From the NCBI RefSeq assembly GCF_963169125.1, contig NC_084796.1, positions 90,752,888 through 90,816,887 on the forward strand: a stretch of 64,000 nt of DNA. Reading direction: 5' to 3'. Shown piece by piece: positions 11,403 to 23,289 of this stretch (positions are counted from its first letter, which is position 1; every line of letters begins with the position of its first letter). A model generated the notes under the pieces. That model searched no databases and was not told the DNA's origin. It worked only from the letters and a program-made list of their open reading frames with translations. The stretch comes from Humulus lupulus (taxonomy: Eukaryota > Streptophyta > Magnoliopsida > Rosales > Cannabaceae). Position numbers and translations under genes: made by a program.

Positions 11403-14400
11403 TCAATGAGAGTAACTATTAAAAAAACAAGTATTCCTATTTTCCCAAATGTAATAAATTGTTGCTGAAAAAACTGCTGCCACAATCGTTGCCTTAACAC
11501 CATTGCTCATATCTTCAATCCAACGTGTCCAATCTCTGAACCGTAAAGACCAATTGCAGCCAATCCAAGCTTGGATCTGGTGCACAATCTACTGAGAGAA
11601 ATCCCAATTAAAAAAATAAATGATCATGATTCTCTTCAGTCTTTCCACAAAACGGGCAAAGGTAGCAGACTAGATGCATAAGCACCCTTTGCAAGTGATC
11701 CTGGGTTAACAAATTGTCATTCACAGCTTGCCAAATTATAAAACGCTGCTTTGGCACACTCATCCTATTTCACACAAAGTGTTGGTATTTGACTTTATCT
11801 TGGTGGATAAAACTCTTATAGAGCATACCAATTTTGAACCTCCCATGGCTGCTAGCATCATTTATTTCCCTTTGAGTAAAGACATCTCGAATGTGACAAA
11901 GTTTGCGCCAATACCAACTTGAATCTGACTTAAGTTGGTATTGCCAAAAACATTGGCCTTTTAAGTAGACATTATTTATCCACTTCACCACAAAGTCTCT
12001 TGTTGGTGACTAATGGCCCAAACATATTTAGCAAGCATTGCCTTGTTCCACTTAGCTCCTTCACCAAAACCCAAACCCCCAAAAGCTTTTGGCAAGCAAA
12101 CTTTGGACCAGGAGGTAAGATGGAAGTTACTTCTGGTACTGTTGTTACCCCACAGGAACCTCATGCATAATTTGTCAAACTCTTTGACAATACTTTGAGG
12201 GAGCAAGAATATATTCATCCAGTAGTTCCGCAAACCCAACAGGACATAATTTATGAGTTGGGACCTCCCTGCATAAGAGAGATGCCTACTTGCCCAAGTG
12301 TGAAGCCTTAGCTTAATCTTTTTGAGAATCACTCCACAATCTGCCGCTTTCCATTTTGTTGGCCACATAGGAACCCCAAGGTATTAAGAGGAAATGTTCC
12401 CTCTTCAAACTGCAATACCTGAAGCAAATTGACCTTGTCAACATTCGAAACACCTCCAAAGTACACTTGCGATTTGCTTAGGTTAGCCTTCAACCCTGTA
12501 CTGCTGCAGAAGTCATCGAATATCTTTTTAACACACTGAACAAAGCCTCTGTTAGCTTTACAGAAAATAATTAGATCATCTACAAAGCAGAGGTTGATGA
12601 TCTTGAGGCTTTTACACAAAGGATGAAACCTGAAATCATGTTGCTGAGCCCCTAACTGAAGCAATCGAGTGAGGTATTCCATAACCAGTACAAACAGTAA
12701 TTGGGAGATAGGGTCTCCTTGGCGAAGACCTTTAACACCCTGAAAACCCCCCTGCAATCTTCCATTCATCATGAGAACATAAGAAGTGCCACGGAGAAAC
12801 ACCATGACCTAATGAATGAACCTGGTAGGAAATCTCAGACAGACCAGCAGCCTCTCCAGAAAGCACCAATCATCTGTATCATAGGCTTTGCTTAAGTCTA
12901 TCTTCAAATCACACCTCGGGGAAGTATTCTTCCTATTGTAATTCTTGATCAAATCTTGAAATATGAGAATATTATGAGCTAGAGACCTCCCTTTTACAAA
13001 AGCACCTTGATTTTGACTGACGAGGTTAGGAAGAACTTCCGAGAGCCTACTACAAATTATTTTTGAAATACACTTATATAAAGTTTTACAGCATGCAATA
13101 GGTCTATAGTCAACCGCACTGCTAGGCATAACAATTTTTGGCACCAGAGCTAGCACTATTTCATTAAGCTCTACAGAAATCTTCCCAGTGTTAAAGAACT
13201 CAAGAATTGCCTCAGAGATTTCACCACCTATGTCCTGCCACATTGCCTTGTAAAACTCAGAGCCATAGCCATCAGGGCCTGGAATTTTTGTGCTCGGAAT
13301 GCTAAACAAAGCCTTTTTAACATCAGCTTTACTAAACTTCCTAATAAGTCTCAGCTACATCTCAATATCAAGACAAGGACCAAGATCAATGCATTGAGAA
13401 TTAATAGGACTCGTTGCTGAACTGGTGCTTCCCATAAATCCCCTGAAATGAACCAGGAAATGTTGAACAACTTCATTGTAATCATCAATTACAACCCCCT
13501 GCTCATTCTGAAATGAAACAATTCGATTCTCCTCTCTCCTTTTTTTAATGCAAGCATGAAAGTACGAGTTGTTGTCATCACCCTTCTGCAGCCAAGTTAC
13601 TTTGCTACGCTGAATCAAAAAGCTTCTATACATAGCAGAGTGAAGTTGATACCTGATTGCAGTAAGCTTTTCAGCCTCCTGAACTGAGTTATCTGTTGGG
13701 GAAGCTTGAGCTCTAGTAAGGGCCAGTTGATACTCACCTTTAGCTTGATGATATCCCTGCTCTACATCTCAAATTTCATCTCTGTTGAAGGCTTTCAAAG
13801 CATGCTTGAGCCAGAGCAGCTTCTTAATCACACCCTGTAATCCCCTCACTGCCATAGGTTTGTTCCAGTTACCCTTAACAACATCCTTGAACCCTCTGTG
13901 AGCAATCCAAAGATTAAAAAATCTAAATGGTTTTGTGCCCAAATTTCCATGTTTGTGAGTTTTAATTAGGCAATAACAGTGATCCGAGTTAACATCCCAT
14001 TGGAATTCAGCAATAGTTTTAGGCAATTCATCCACCTAATCTTCATTAGTAAAAGCATGATCAATCTTCGAGTATACCCTATCCCCTCCATCCTGCTTAT
14101 TGGGCCAGGTATATTTAGAGCCAATGCTCTTGAGAGTAGCCATCTGAATTTGAGCTAGCCTGGCAGTAGAGTCAAGAAGCTCAACAACACTTATTGTCTT
14201 CCCACCAGCTCTGTCATCAAAGTTAAAAACAGCATTAAAGTCTCCTACAATCAGCCAAGGCTTTACAGGTAAAGGTGTAGAAGAAAGACCCTTCCACATC
14301 TCCAATCTCTCATCAATGGTGTTTAGGCCATACACAAAAGTGACCAAGAAAACCATCTGTATATCTGTTAATTTAACCAAGCAGTGAACAAACTGCTGGT

Positions 14401-14659
14401 GTTCCATCAGGACCTGAACTTTGATAAAAGACTTCTGCCAAATAACTAAAATTCTTCCTTCTGTGACATTACTGCAGTAATAATCCCAGCCAAGGAACAA
14501 CTTAGCCATCATATCATCAACTTTATCCTTCTTCCATTTATTCTCTAATAAGGCACCAATCACAACTTTATTCATCTTCAAGAGACTCAGGATATCACAC
14601 TGCTTATCCCTCTTATTCATACCCCTGACATTCCAACTAATTATATTGGAGCAGTCCAT
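11403..14659 (-). pseudogene. LINE ORF2: endonuclease and reverse transcriptase, broken
   Basis: The start is the ATG at 14659 (MDCSNIISWNVRGMNK), which overlaps the ORF1 end by 23 bases. The AP-endonuclease domain spans about 14640-14040 (SWNVRG, WLIVGDFNAVF) and ends in a stop. The RT spans about 13310-12330, with the fingers motif (IPGPDGYGSEFYK), LSKAYDTDDW, QGDPISQLLF and the catalytic FVDDL. A frameshift near 12330 leads to the thumb/zf-RVT region (12368-11985, then 11991-11770 and 11585-11403). Stops lie at about 14036, 13769, 13355 and 12806. The enzyme would nick the target and copy LINE RNA in place (target-primed reverse transcription). Confidence 0.88.
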
Positions 14660-16034
14660 CAACCTCTGAATGAGTTGATATCCCTTTTTTCTCTCCTTTC
14701 CCCTGTTTCTGAAGAACATTGAAAGCATTCTGTATTTTAGCTGAATCAGTCACCACTGACTTCCCTATGATCTTTGAGATCCCAACTCTCTTAGGAATCT
14801 CCCAATTTTCTTTGTTATCTTGCTCAAGAGTTAAGAGATTTTTCTGTTTATTTTCCCCTTCCTTAGCTGCCCTTTGAATCTCTACCCCCGCCTCTTCTTG
14901 TTTCCCACCAGATTCCTTAGTAGCATTAGGTTCCCCAGCTGAATCCCCTGAAACTTCAGCAGTTGCCTTAATCTCAGTTTCAACATTACTTTCAGTAGTC
15001 TTCTTTTCAATCACACTCTTCTTTGCCCAAGTTTTTAGACCATTTTTCTTGCATTCTGCCATGTTATGGCCAAAGCCCTTCCAATTGTTACATTTGATGG
15101 GGAGCCATTCATACTCAACAAACTGTTCTTGCACTTTGCCTTTCCCATTCACAAAGTAAATAATAAACGGGGGATCATCTGTTATCTCCATTTCAACCAA
15201 AACTCTAGTAAATCTAATCATGGATCTTTCTTTAGTGAACTTGTCCACCATAATTGGTTTCCTTATGGTGCTAACTAAGGCACTAAGGAATTTTTGGCCC
15301 CAATATTGAAGCCCTAGATTAGGTAATCTGATCCAAAGAGGCACAGAACAAACTAACCTCACTGTGTCTAAATCTTGAGTCCAGGGTCGCACTATAACTG
15401 GTTTCTTATCAAACTGCACAATTCTAGTTTCCAGCACTAAATCTCGAGTAGCCTCATCATTGAATTTGACAATGGTGAGTCCCATATTCATCCGCACAAC
15501 TCGTTCGATGCCAAGGTGTCCCTAGATACGTTTAACAAAGCCTTCAAAAACTGCAAATGGGGGATTAGCTCCCATCACCATACATATCACCGCAGAGCTC
15601 CAATTTTGAGCTGGCTCTGCAACCTCTGCCATATCAATTTGAGCAACTCGCTTTCCATTTTTCATCATCGGTGCCTCATAATGAAGCTTGGCCACCACAA
15701 TAATCTGATGTTTTTCTTTGAGTTTTGCCCAATGAGATTGAGTTGAAGATTGAAAGTCTTCCTTCTCAGCTTCCTCCGCCCAATTCGTCTTCAACAATTC
15801 TTCCTCTGAGCTCTTCAGACCACCATGGACTGAGCTCTCATACATCTTCGATAATGGGTTATCCATCAGTTCCTTTTATTCAATCATTTGCGTCAGCAAG
15901 TCTAACTCTGGAAGCGCAATCTGCTCTTGTTCCTTATTTGGAGATTCATTCACAATCGTGATTTCCTGGTTTGAAGGGGGCTCCTCGATTCGAGCTTGAG
16001 ATGCAGGCTTTCGAGCAACCTTCTTCTTCTTCAT
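14637..16034 (-). pseudogene. LINE ORF1 protein (DUF4283 / CCHC type), two in-frame stops
   Basis: The start is the ATG at 16034 (MKKKKVARKPASQ). One frame then runs to 14637 apart from a TAA near 15880 and a TAG near 15520. The DUF4283-like core lies at about 15640-15170 (GLTIVKFNDEATRDLVLETR, then LPNLGLQYWG). A zinc-knuckle-like segment follows at about 15095-15050, CNNWKGFGHNMAECKK, where the second Cys of the usual CX2C is replaced by Trp. A Lys/Glu-rich tail ends the protein. The family product binds LINE RNA as a chaperone. The stops and the lost Cys suggest inactivity. Confidence 0.85.
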
Positions 16035-16078
16035 CGCGGAAGAGAAGAGAGGTTCTATGCACGCCTGGAATTGTTTTT

Positions 16079-16094
16079 AAGATGGGCATACTTT
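16079..16094. repeat. LINE target site duplication, right copy
   Basis: Exact match to 11182-11197, abutting the 5' end of the LINE. It shows that this end is the original insertion point and was not later truncated. Confidence 0.9.
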
Positions 16095-17125
16095 ATATAC
16101 GCGATACTTCATAAATTTGAGAGAAAAATTAATCATACAAAGAAGCTCAGCTTTACGCTTTAAAAATGCACAACTCGTGTGGAAAAATGAAAAGACAATG
16201 AATGGAAGAGACATCTCGCACGAGAAATAGTACCATTTATTGTACCAAAAAAAAAATCTCAACAAGCTCTAATAATCTCACCAAATGAAAGTGCTAAATC
16301 TGCTACCTTGCATTAAATTTGAAGATGGTTGACAGGTCTTCATCAAGCAATACAATAACATGTAGAAGAAGTAGAAGATCATGGAGAATCTGTACGAGGA
16401 GGAATCACCACATCAATACAAATAGATTTATGTAGATCGTGAATTAGATCTGCAATGTTGATCACAAGTAAATTATTTGTGAAGGGATTAATGTCTAGGT
16501 CGGTGCTTTATGAGATGTCGTCTAAAATCTACCATTGAACATGAGTAAAGTTTATCTCATTATGAAAGGGACATTAGGGTCCTGGAAATTTGGGAACCTG
16601 TGCAATGGAGAATTGTAGAAGTCACCCCACTACCTCCACCATAACCAGCTTCAGAGAAGAATGAAAAGAAGAGGAAGAGAACACTAGTAACACATGTATT
16701 ATCTAGTTAATATTTTTATTTAATTCTTTATTTTAGTTAGACACTTATGATGAATAATGTTTGATGATTAATATAATAAAATTAAGATTATGCTAATTAT
16801 AGAAATACTGAGTAGAACACTAAGATAGAGTCTTTGAGGACTTTAGTGTAAAAATAAATATATGTTGAAATGTTTATTTTTATAGAATATAGTTTGGGTT
16901 CTAATCCATTACTAGGGCCCAAGAATAGTTTTTAAAAATTTATTGTGCTATCATAAAGATTTTATTTTGGGAGCTTAAGACTATGATTATAAGGATTGGA
17001 GATACACATTAATTATGAAAATATTTTTGGACTATAGTCCATGCTTTAGCTAAAATATGTGAAACAAATATTGAAGTTTGTAGTAAAATTTTAGACTATA
17101 ATGATTTAAATGGAATATTAACTCA
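16095..17125. other. Intergenic stretch with one weak coding-like remnant
   Basis: Mostly AT-rich DNA. On the plus strand, 16555-16710 reads as one frame with a single internal stop: SHYERDIRVLEIWEPVQWRI, then VEVTPLPPP, then PASEKNEKKRKRT. Its composition is protein-like and its basic end resembles the tail of a plant transposon protein. I cannot assign a family and it may be chance. Confidence 0.35.
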
Positions 17126-17727
17126 CACTACAAAAAAATAGGCCTAATCCTTCATACCAATCTTGGCGGGCACGCGTAAGTACTCTGAGATTGGTAGGTA
17201 TTTAAAAAAAAATAGAAATTTGGCCCAGAATTGGGCCCTATCTCAGTGGGCCCATGGGGTACTGCCGAGATTGGGTACTATCAGGGAAAAAAAGCCCTAT
17301 GCGTGAGAAGCTGCCACCAACCACCATTTTCCCCCTCTTTTTTTTTTCTTCTTCTTCTCCATGTTGCACAATTGAAACCAGCCACCATTTATTAGTTTTT
17401 TTGGTTGAAATTGAAGGTTTTTAGGTCTTTTTCATCACCATAGTCATCTGATATCAAGAGGAACTTTGGGTGCTTTGTATTGGTAAGTATTTTTCCCTAA
17501 TTTGATTTTTTAAATGTTTGAGAAAATTGATAAATGTATGTTGTTTTATGGTTATTTTTGGGTGAAAATAGGGTAGGTTATCTTCATAGAAGACTAAATG
17601 ACCTTGAGCCATTGATTTGGAGCTATTTGGGTAAGGTTTTATTTTTTTTATTTGGTAAAAAATAATGTTATGATTTATTTATTTTATGTTTTTTTTTGTA
17701 CATTATGTAGTTATATATAATTGTAAT
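17126..17727 (+). mobile_element. Left end of a second CACTA element
   Basis: It begins CACTACAAAAAAATAGGCC, a CACTA terminal motif. Short subterminal repeats follow (GAGATTGG in several forms, 17190-17280), then CT-rich leader-like sequence. It is cut at 17728 by the LTR of Tat element T1. The likely right part lies at 28679-29663, but the candidate 3-bp TSDs (TCA and AAA) do not match, so the pairing is tentative. Confidence 0.6.
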
Positions 17728-18447
17728 TGTTGTACCCTAATTTCAGCCTGAGTTAATTCACTTAGTTCGGGTACAGTTGGCAAATAAATATACGGAGAAA
17801 TAACCAAGGGAATGATATTTGCATTACCCACGTAGACAACTCCAGTTTCATGTGGACACGTGTGGTATTAGGCGACCTGGGTTTAACCTGAGCTACAAAT
17901 ACGAAGGTTGTGAAGCGCGAGCTCATAATATTCAAACGGCAGTCGAAGTACGAGGTTGGATGAGATATTCAACTCATGGTAATTCAAATATATTGCACAC
18001 CTGCGGATCCCCAGTGACTCGGGTCCTTTTATGCGTTTATTTATGACCAAGCTCTCATATTTAATGTCCTAGATATTAGGAGAACATTTCCTGTATGATC
18101 AAATCATATCCCATTATAAATGGGAAATATATGTATTAAATATAATAAATATGTATATGCGTGATTGACTCACGCGGTTACCTAAACCTTTCTATGGAAT
18201 TCCCTTATAAATACTAGGAATTTAGGACAGGGAAGGGGACGATTATACTGTAATACTGAAACTCTACCGAAATAGAGAGAAAAACATAAATAATATAGAC
18301 TCGTGGACTAGGTGAATTTTAACCAGTGAACTATGTAAAAGATTTGTGTTCTTGTGAACTCATTTCATTTTTCATTACAGTTTATTACTAAGCACTAATC
18401 TACCTTATTATTTCTTAATACGCTGTTGGCGAAAAACCGCGTCAATA
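17728..18447 (+). repeat. 5' LTR of T1, 720 bp
   Basis: It starts TGTTGTACCCTAATTTCAGC and ends GCGTCAATA, where the final CA is mutated to TA. It is co-linear with the 34306-35032 LTR of element A. TATAAATA is at 18206. A TTTGGAGCTTTCATTGAG primer-site region follows. Confidence 0.88.
18206..18213 (+). promoter_or_regulatory. LTR TATA box of T1
   Basis: TATAAATA, at the same relative place as in the LTR of element A (34789). Confidence 0.6.
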
Positions 18448-18508
18448 GTTTGGAGCTTTCATTGAGAGGAAAATTAGTGCTTCATCAAAATCTCAGTCGA
18501 ATCTCATC

Positions 18509-20715
18509 ATGGTTCTCACTCGCTCAATGCACGATAATGAGATAGAACATCCTAGTGGGCAGGAGGCCCATCATACTGCTGTTTCGAACGAGCATGGCCC
18601 TGAAGTCTAGCAACGTCCGAGAAAACAACCAGTGGGTCATGGCGACACTGGGAGTTTGACGTCATTGCCACCGAATCCAAACCCAGACTACATATCTGTC
18701 GTTGATATGGAAAATATGAAATTAAGAAGGGACCTCGCTAAGGCAAGCAGGAAAATTGAGGAGGTTTTAGCTTGGTTATCGCCTCTCGCAACTGATGTTA
18801 ATGACGAATAAAGGCAAAGTGGGTCTCACAACTCCCACAGGAATAACACATCCAAACCTAGTTGTTCAGTCAGAACTGCCACCCAAATTTCTGTGCCTAC
18901 AGGGCGAGATCGCCATAATGCTCATCTCAGTGGCCTTCAAAGGGGTCATCAGCATATCAGTCGGTCGATTAGAACCGCAACCCCAAGTTCAATGCCTCCT
19001 TAACAAGCACCTAGTAATTCCCATGGAAAACCATGAGAAAGGGCTGGGATAGGCTCACAGAGACAGAATGTTCCATCAAATCCTCCTACATCACAGTCGG
19101 ATTGACAGGCGCAAAGAGCTAGAAATAATGTGGCAGAACAAAGGCGGGTTAACTAGTTCGCCCTGATGTGACAAGGATTACCTTGCCAATAAGGCATTCC
19201 CTGTCACCTATAAGACATCTCACACCTCCTCCTCCTACATGAGACATTCCAGCTTATGGAGACAGCAGGAGAAATCCTCCTCCGTCTGCCAATACCCACG
19301 TCCCACGGACACGTGTTGAAAATCTAGATCCTCGGCCCCAACTACGAGTTGTAATCTTTGCAAATGGGTGTTACTAGACCAAAAGTCGTCGAAGTGGTAG
19401 GTCCGAGGGCGATCAGAGAAATCGGGTGAGTTCGGCACAAATCCCTCGGTACGATTCACAACCTGATTTGCGTGATTGTCTGAATTCGCAGAGAAGAAAT
19501 CCAGCTTGGAATGAAGATGTTAGTTATACTCGGCAAGAGGGAGGTCCTTCCATAGTACGTGATAATAGGAATGCCCATCCAAACCAAGCTCGAGTTTGGA
19601 GGGACAACAACCCATCACACGTGTACGATAGGATGGGAGTTATTGAACAGCCCCCAGATAACCTAGGGGCCATAGACAAAACCCTCGAGAGGATAGCTAT
19701 GATGGAAGAGAGAATGAATAGGATTTAATCTGTAAAAGATAAAGACGATTGTGACTCAGAGGATGAGATCGAGCCTTTCGCTCCAAATTTTGCGGCGGCC
19801 ACATATTCGATATGCTTCAGAATGCCACACTTGTCAAAGTTTGATGGAGATGGAGATCCATCAGACCACCTTGGGATGTGTAAAACCATGATGATGGCCA
19901 CAATGTCGGACTCGATCTAAGGTTCATTTTATTCCCTTCAACTCTGATTGGGTTAGCCAGGTAGTGGTTTAAGAAATACAAGAGGCATTCTATAAGTTTG
20001 TGGAAAAAGTTTTCTTTTGACTTCAAAAAAGCAGTCCGGTCTTCCCAGAAATCTTGGGTTAAGGCTAATTCATTAGCCAATGTAAACAGCAACTTGGCAA
20101 AATGTTGAAGGCATATCTAAGTAGATTTTCCAATGTCGCTACACGAGCTAGGGATGCCGATGAAAGCTCCAAGCTCATGGCAATGAGGCCGGGAATCCTT
20201 GTTAGGGGAGACCTGTGGCAAGAATTATAGAGAAAAGAAGTTAATAGTATGGACGAGTTCTTGGCATGAGCTCAAAGATTGATTATTTGGAAGAGGCGCG
20301 AGCTTCCATCGCAGGAACCAGCCAGATCCTTGTCTAGCCCATTGGAGCGGTAAAAGATGTTGTAGCTACGGCTCAAACCGTTACCCAGAATAACCGAGGG
20401 GGGAGTAACAAAAGGAAGGGAAATGGTGAGGGCGACCAGAGTGGGACAAAGAAAAATAAGTCTAGGGAGAAATTCAAGCCTGTGTACGCCACTTATACCG
20501 ACCTCACGAATACTAGGGAGCGCCTCTTCCTGGAAAATTCTACTCGCATTCCATGGAAGATGCTAGAACCGTTGAAAAACCAAAGAGCGAAGAGAGATCC
20601 TTCGAAGTTCTACCGATTTCATAATGATATTGGTCATAACACTGATGACAATCGACAGCTGAAGGATGAGATCGAAACTCTCATTAGAGCTTTGGCCCAG
20701 TACGCCCGAAATTGA
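18509..20715 (+). pseudogene. T1 gag, decayed
   Basis: The ATG at 18509 opens MVLTRSMHDNEIEHPSG and matches the gag start of element A at 35093. The frame meets a stop after about 33 codons. The capsid-like core is visible at about 19790-20290 in mixed frames (MPHLSKFDGDGDPSDHLGM; then WFKKYKRHSISLWK; then LSRFSNVATRARDADESS). The C-terminal part at 20482-20715 ends with a zinc-knuckle remnant (FYRFHNDIGHNTDDNRQLKD), in which both Cys positions of the Tat pattern are lost (Tyr and Asn). The product would form the virus-like particle. Frameshifts preclude that. Confidence 0.8.
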
Positions 20716-23289
20716 GTGGTCCCTAATCATCCAGTTGGATCATTCCTTGAATCAGCCCCCGAAGCTCCAGTAAGTCAAACCGGAGCTCAAGTGAATCAGG
20801 ATGATCCTCCTCTGATAATAGGTGGGGTTATAGCCACCATTTCGGGAGGACTTCATCTGGCAGGCATGAGTAGAGGGGCCCAGAAGAGGTACATTAACGA
20901 ACTGAAATCCCATAACGGAGTGGAGTTTCTTCCCGGAACAACGGTTATCAAAAAAATAACGATTGGAAAAAAAACCAATCATTATTACAGAAGAGGATGC
21001 TAGCCACATCCAATTCTCACATAACGATCCCTTGGTCAAAACAGTTCAGCTCGCCAACGGAGGGTCCAGAGGACATTAGTGGAAAACGGGAGTTCTGTGA
21101 ATTTACTTTTTAGGTACACCTTGGAAAAAATGGGGTTGTCTGTAGCAAAATTGAAGGCAACCTCGATGAATATGTACGAGTTTTCTGGTGAAGGGTCAGC
21201 AGCCATCGGGACGATGGAATTAGTGGTAACACTGGGAGAAGGTTCACAAACTGTCTCCAAGCTACTTAAGTTCGTGGTAATCGACTGTCTGGCGGTATAC
21301 AATGCGATTTTGGGACGACCCACGTTGATGGAATTTGAAGCCATAACCTCTATCCGCCACCTACCAATAAAATTCCCCTCAGTTGCGGGGATATGTATAG
21401 TCAGAGGTTATCAGCTTGCTGCCAGAGAATTTTATAGTATTTCTATGAAGGGAAAATCACAACCCGAGAAGCAAGCCATGGTCATAAATGACGGAGGTGA
21501 GGAGTCTCAGGAAATAGAAGTTACTTGTGGGACGGAAGAACAACCTCAACAAAAAGAGGACAGTAACGACGCCCAACGCGATGACATTAACCCACGGATA
21601 GGCAAAGATAGATCAGAAATCGAGGCTATAGAGGAGCTCAAGGAGGTAAACATTGACCCCAATGAAGCTTCAAGAGTTGTAAAAATTCGGAAGAATCTAA
21701 ATGATAAAAGGAAGAAGGAGCTGATCAATTTCTTACAAGAGAATCTGAACGTTTTCGCCTGGTCACATGAAGACATGGTGGGAATAAGCCTGAGTGTAAT
21801 CATGCACACTCTAAATTTTGACAAGAATGTGCCTGCAAAATCCCAAGAATGGAGACGCTTGGGAACAGTCCGAGCTGAAGCTCTCGAAGAAGAAGTAGCT
21901 CGACTATTAAAGTGTGGGTTCATTTGTGAAGCAAATATATCCTATCTGGGTTGCTAATGTCGTGCTGGTCCCAAAGCCTAACGAGAAATGGAGGACCTGC
22001 ATCGACTTCTCTGACCTGAACAAAGATTGTCCCAAGGATTGCTTTCCACTACCAAGGATTGATCAGTTGGTAGATGCCATGGTAGGTTACAAGCTCATGT
22101 CCTTCATGGATGTGTATTCTGGATATAACTAGATCGCGATGAATCTTGCGGACTAGGAACAAACTAGCTTCATGACCCCAAATAACGTGTACTGTTATAA
22201 AGTCATGCCCTTCGAGCTATAGAATGTCGGAGCGACATATCAACGCTTAGTCAACAAAATGTTCGCTAATTAGATCGAGAGATATATGGAAGTGTATGTC
22301 GAAGATATGCTTGTCAAATCCAAGACAACCGATAACCATTTATCCAATCTGAAAGAATGTTTTGAAATCTTAAGGAGTTATGACATGAAGCTGAATCCTC
22401 AGAAGTGTACATTCGGAGTGGCATCAGGAAAATTTCTCGTTTTCATAGTCAACACGAGGGGAATAGAGGAAAATCCTGAGAAAATCAAGTCGTTGGTAGG
22501 AATGCCCTCACCCAGGTCATGTAAAGAAGTTCAAAGCCTGACTAGAAATGTTGCAGCTTTGAATTGTTTTATTTCAAAATCTACTGAAAAGTTCTTACCA
22601 TTTTACAACTTGCTCAGGGGAAACAAGAAATTTGAATGGACTGAGGAGTGCGAACAGGTATTACTCGACCTAAAAATGCACCTAGCCGAGCGCCCAATGT
22701 TATCTAAGCCAATGTCTGGGGAACCTCTATTCCTTTATTTGGTTCTGATAGAAATGTAGTCAGTGCCGTGTTAGCCCGAGAAGAAGACCATGATAAAAAA
22801 CTAGTATATTATTTAAGCAAGAGACTTCTCAAAGCTAAGTCACGATACCCACTGATAGAGTAGATTGTATTCTGTCTTATATTGGCTTCCAAGAAGCTCC
22901 GACCATATTTTCAGTCCCATTCAATCAACGTCATGACCGACCAACCTTTAAGGCAGGTGTTTCGAAAACCTGAAATGTCGGGACATCTTTTAAAATGGGC
23001 TATCGAACTTAGTCAATTCGAGATACTGTACGTGCCACAGACCTCAATCAAAAGTCAGGTCCTTGCTGATTTTGTAGCTGAATGCACCAGATTTCAAGAG
23101 GAGCTCTTGAAGGAATCAATGCAAGAATTATGGAAAATATTTTTGGATGGATCATCTTAATCTCCCTAGAAGGGCATCGATTTCGTACAGCTCTGAGATT
23201 CGGATTCGAAGCATACAACAATGAAGCTGAATATGAGGGTTTACTAGCTAGGGTGAGAGTGGCAAGGGAGCTCAAGGCAAACGTCATCC

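Larger units (their letters stand above)
11198..16078 (-). mobile_element. L1-type LINE, full length, about 4.9 kb
   Basis: It is bounded by a perfect 16-bp TSD. Its 3' end reads TTGAT followed by A's on the minus strand, as in plant L1 LINEs. ORF1 (16034-14637) and ORF2 (14659-11403) occur in the expected order with a short overlap. The coding frames hold only a few stops and frameshifts, so this is among the younger and better preserved insertions here. Confidence 0.93.

Noticed and set aside
16555..16710. A possible host gene exon
   Set aside because: The sequence looks protein-like but has an internal stop, no clear splice sites and no recognised family, so it is listed only as a weak remnant.
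17819..18046. A 75-codon open frame inside the T1 LTR
   Set aside because: LTR sequence; the homologous stretch in the LTR of element A does not keep the frame open.
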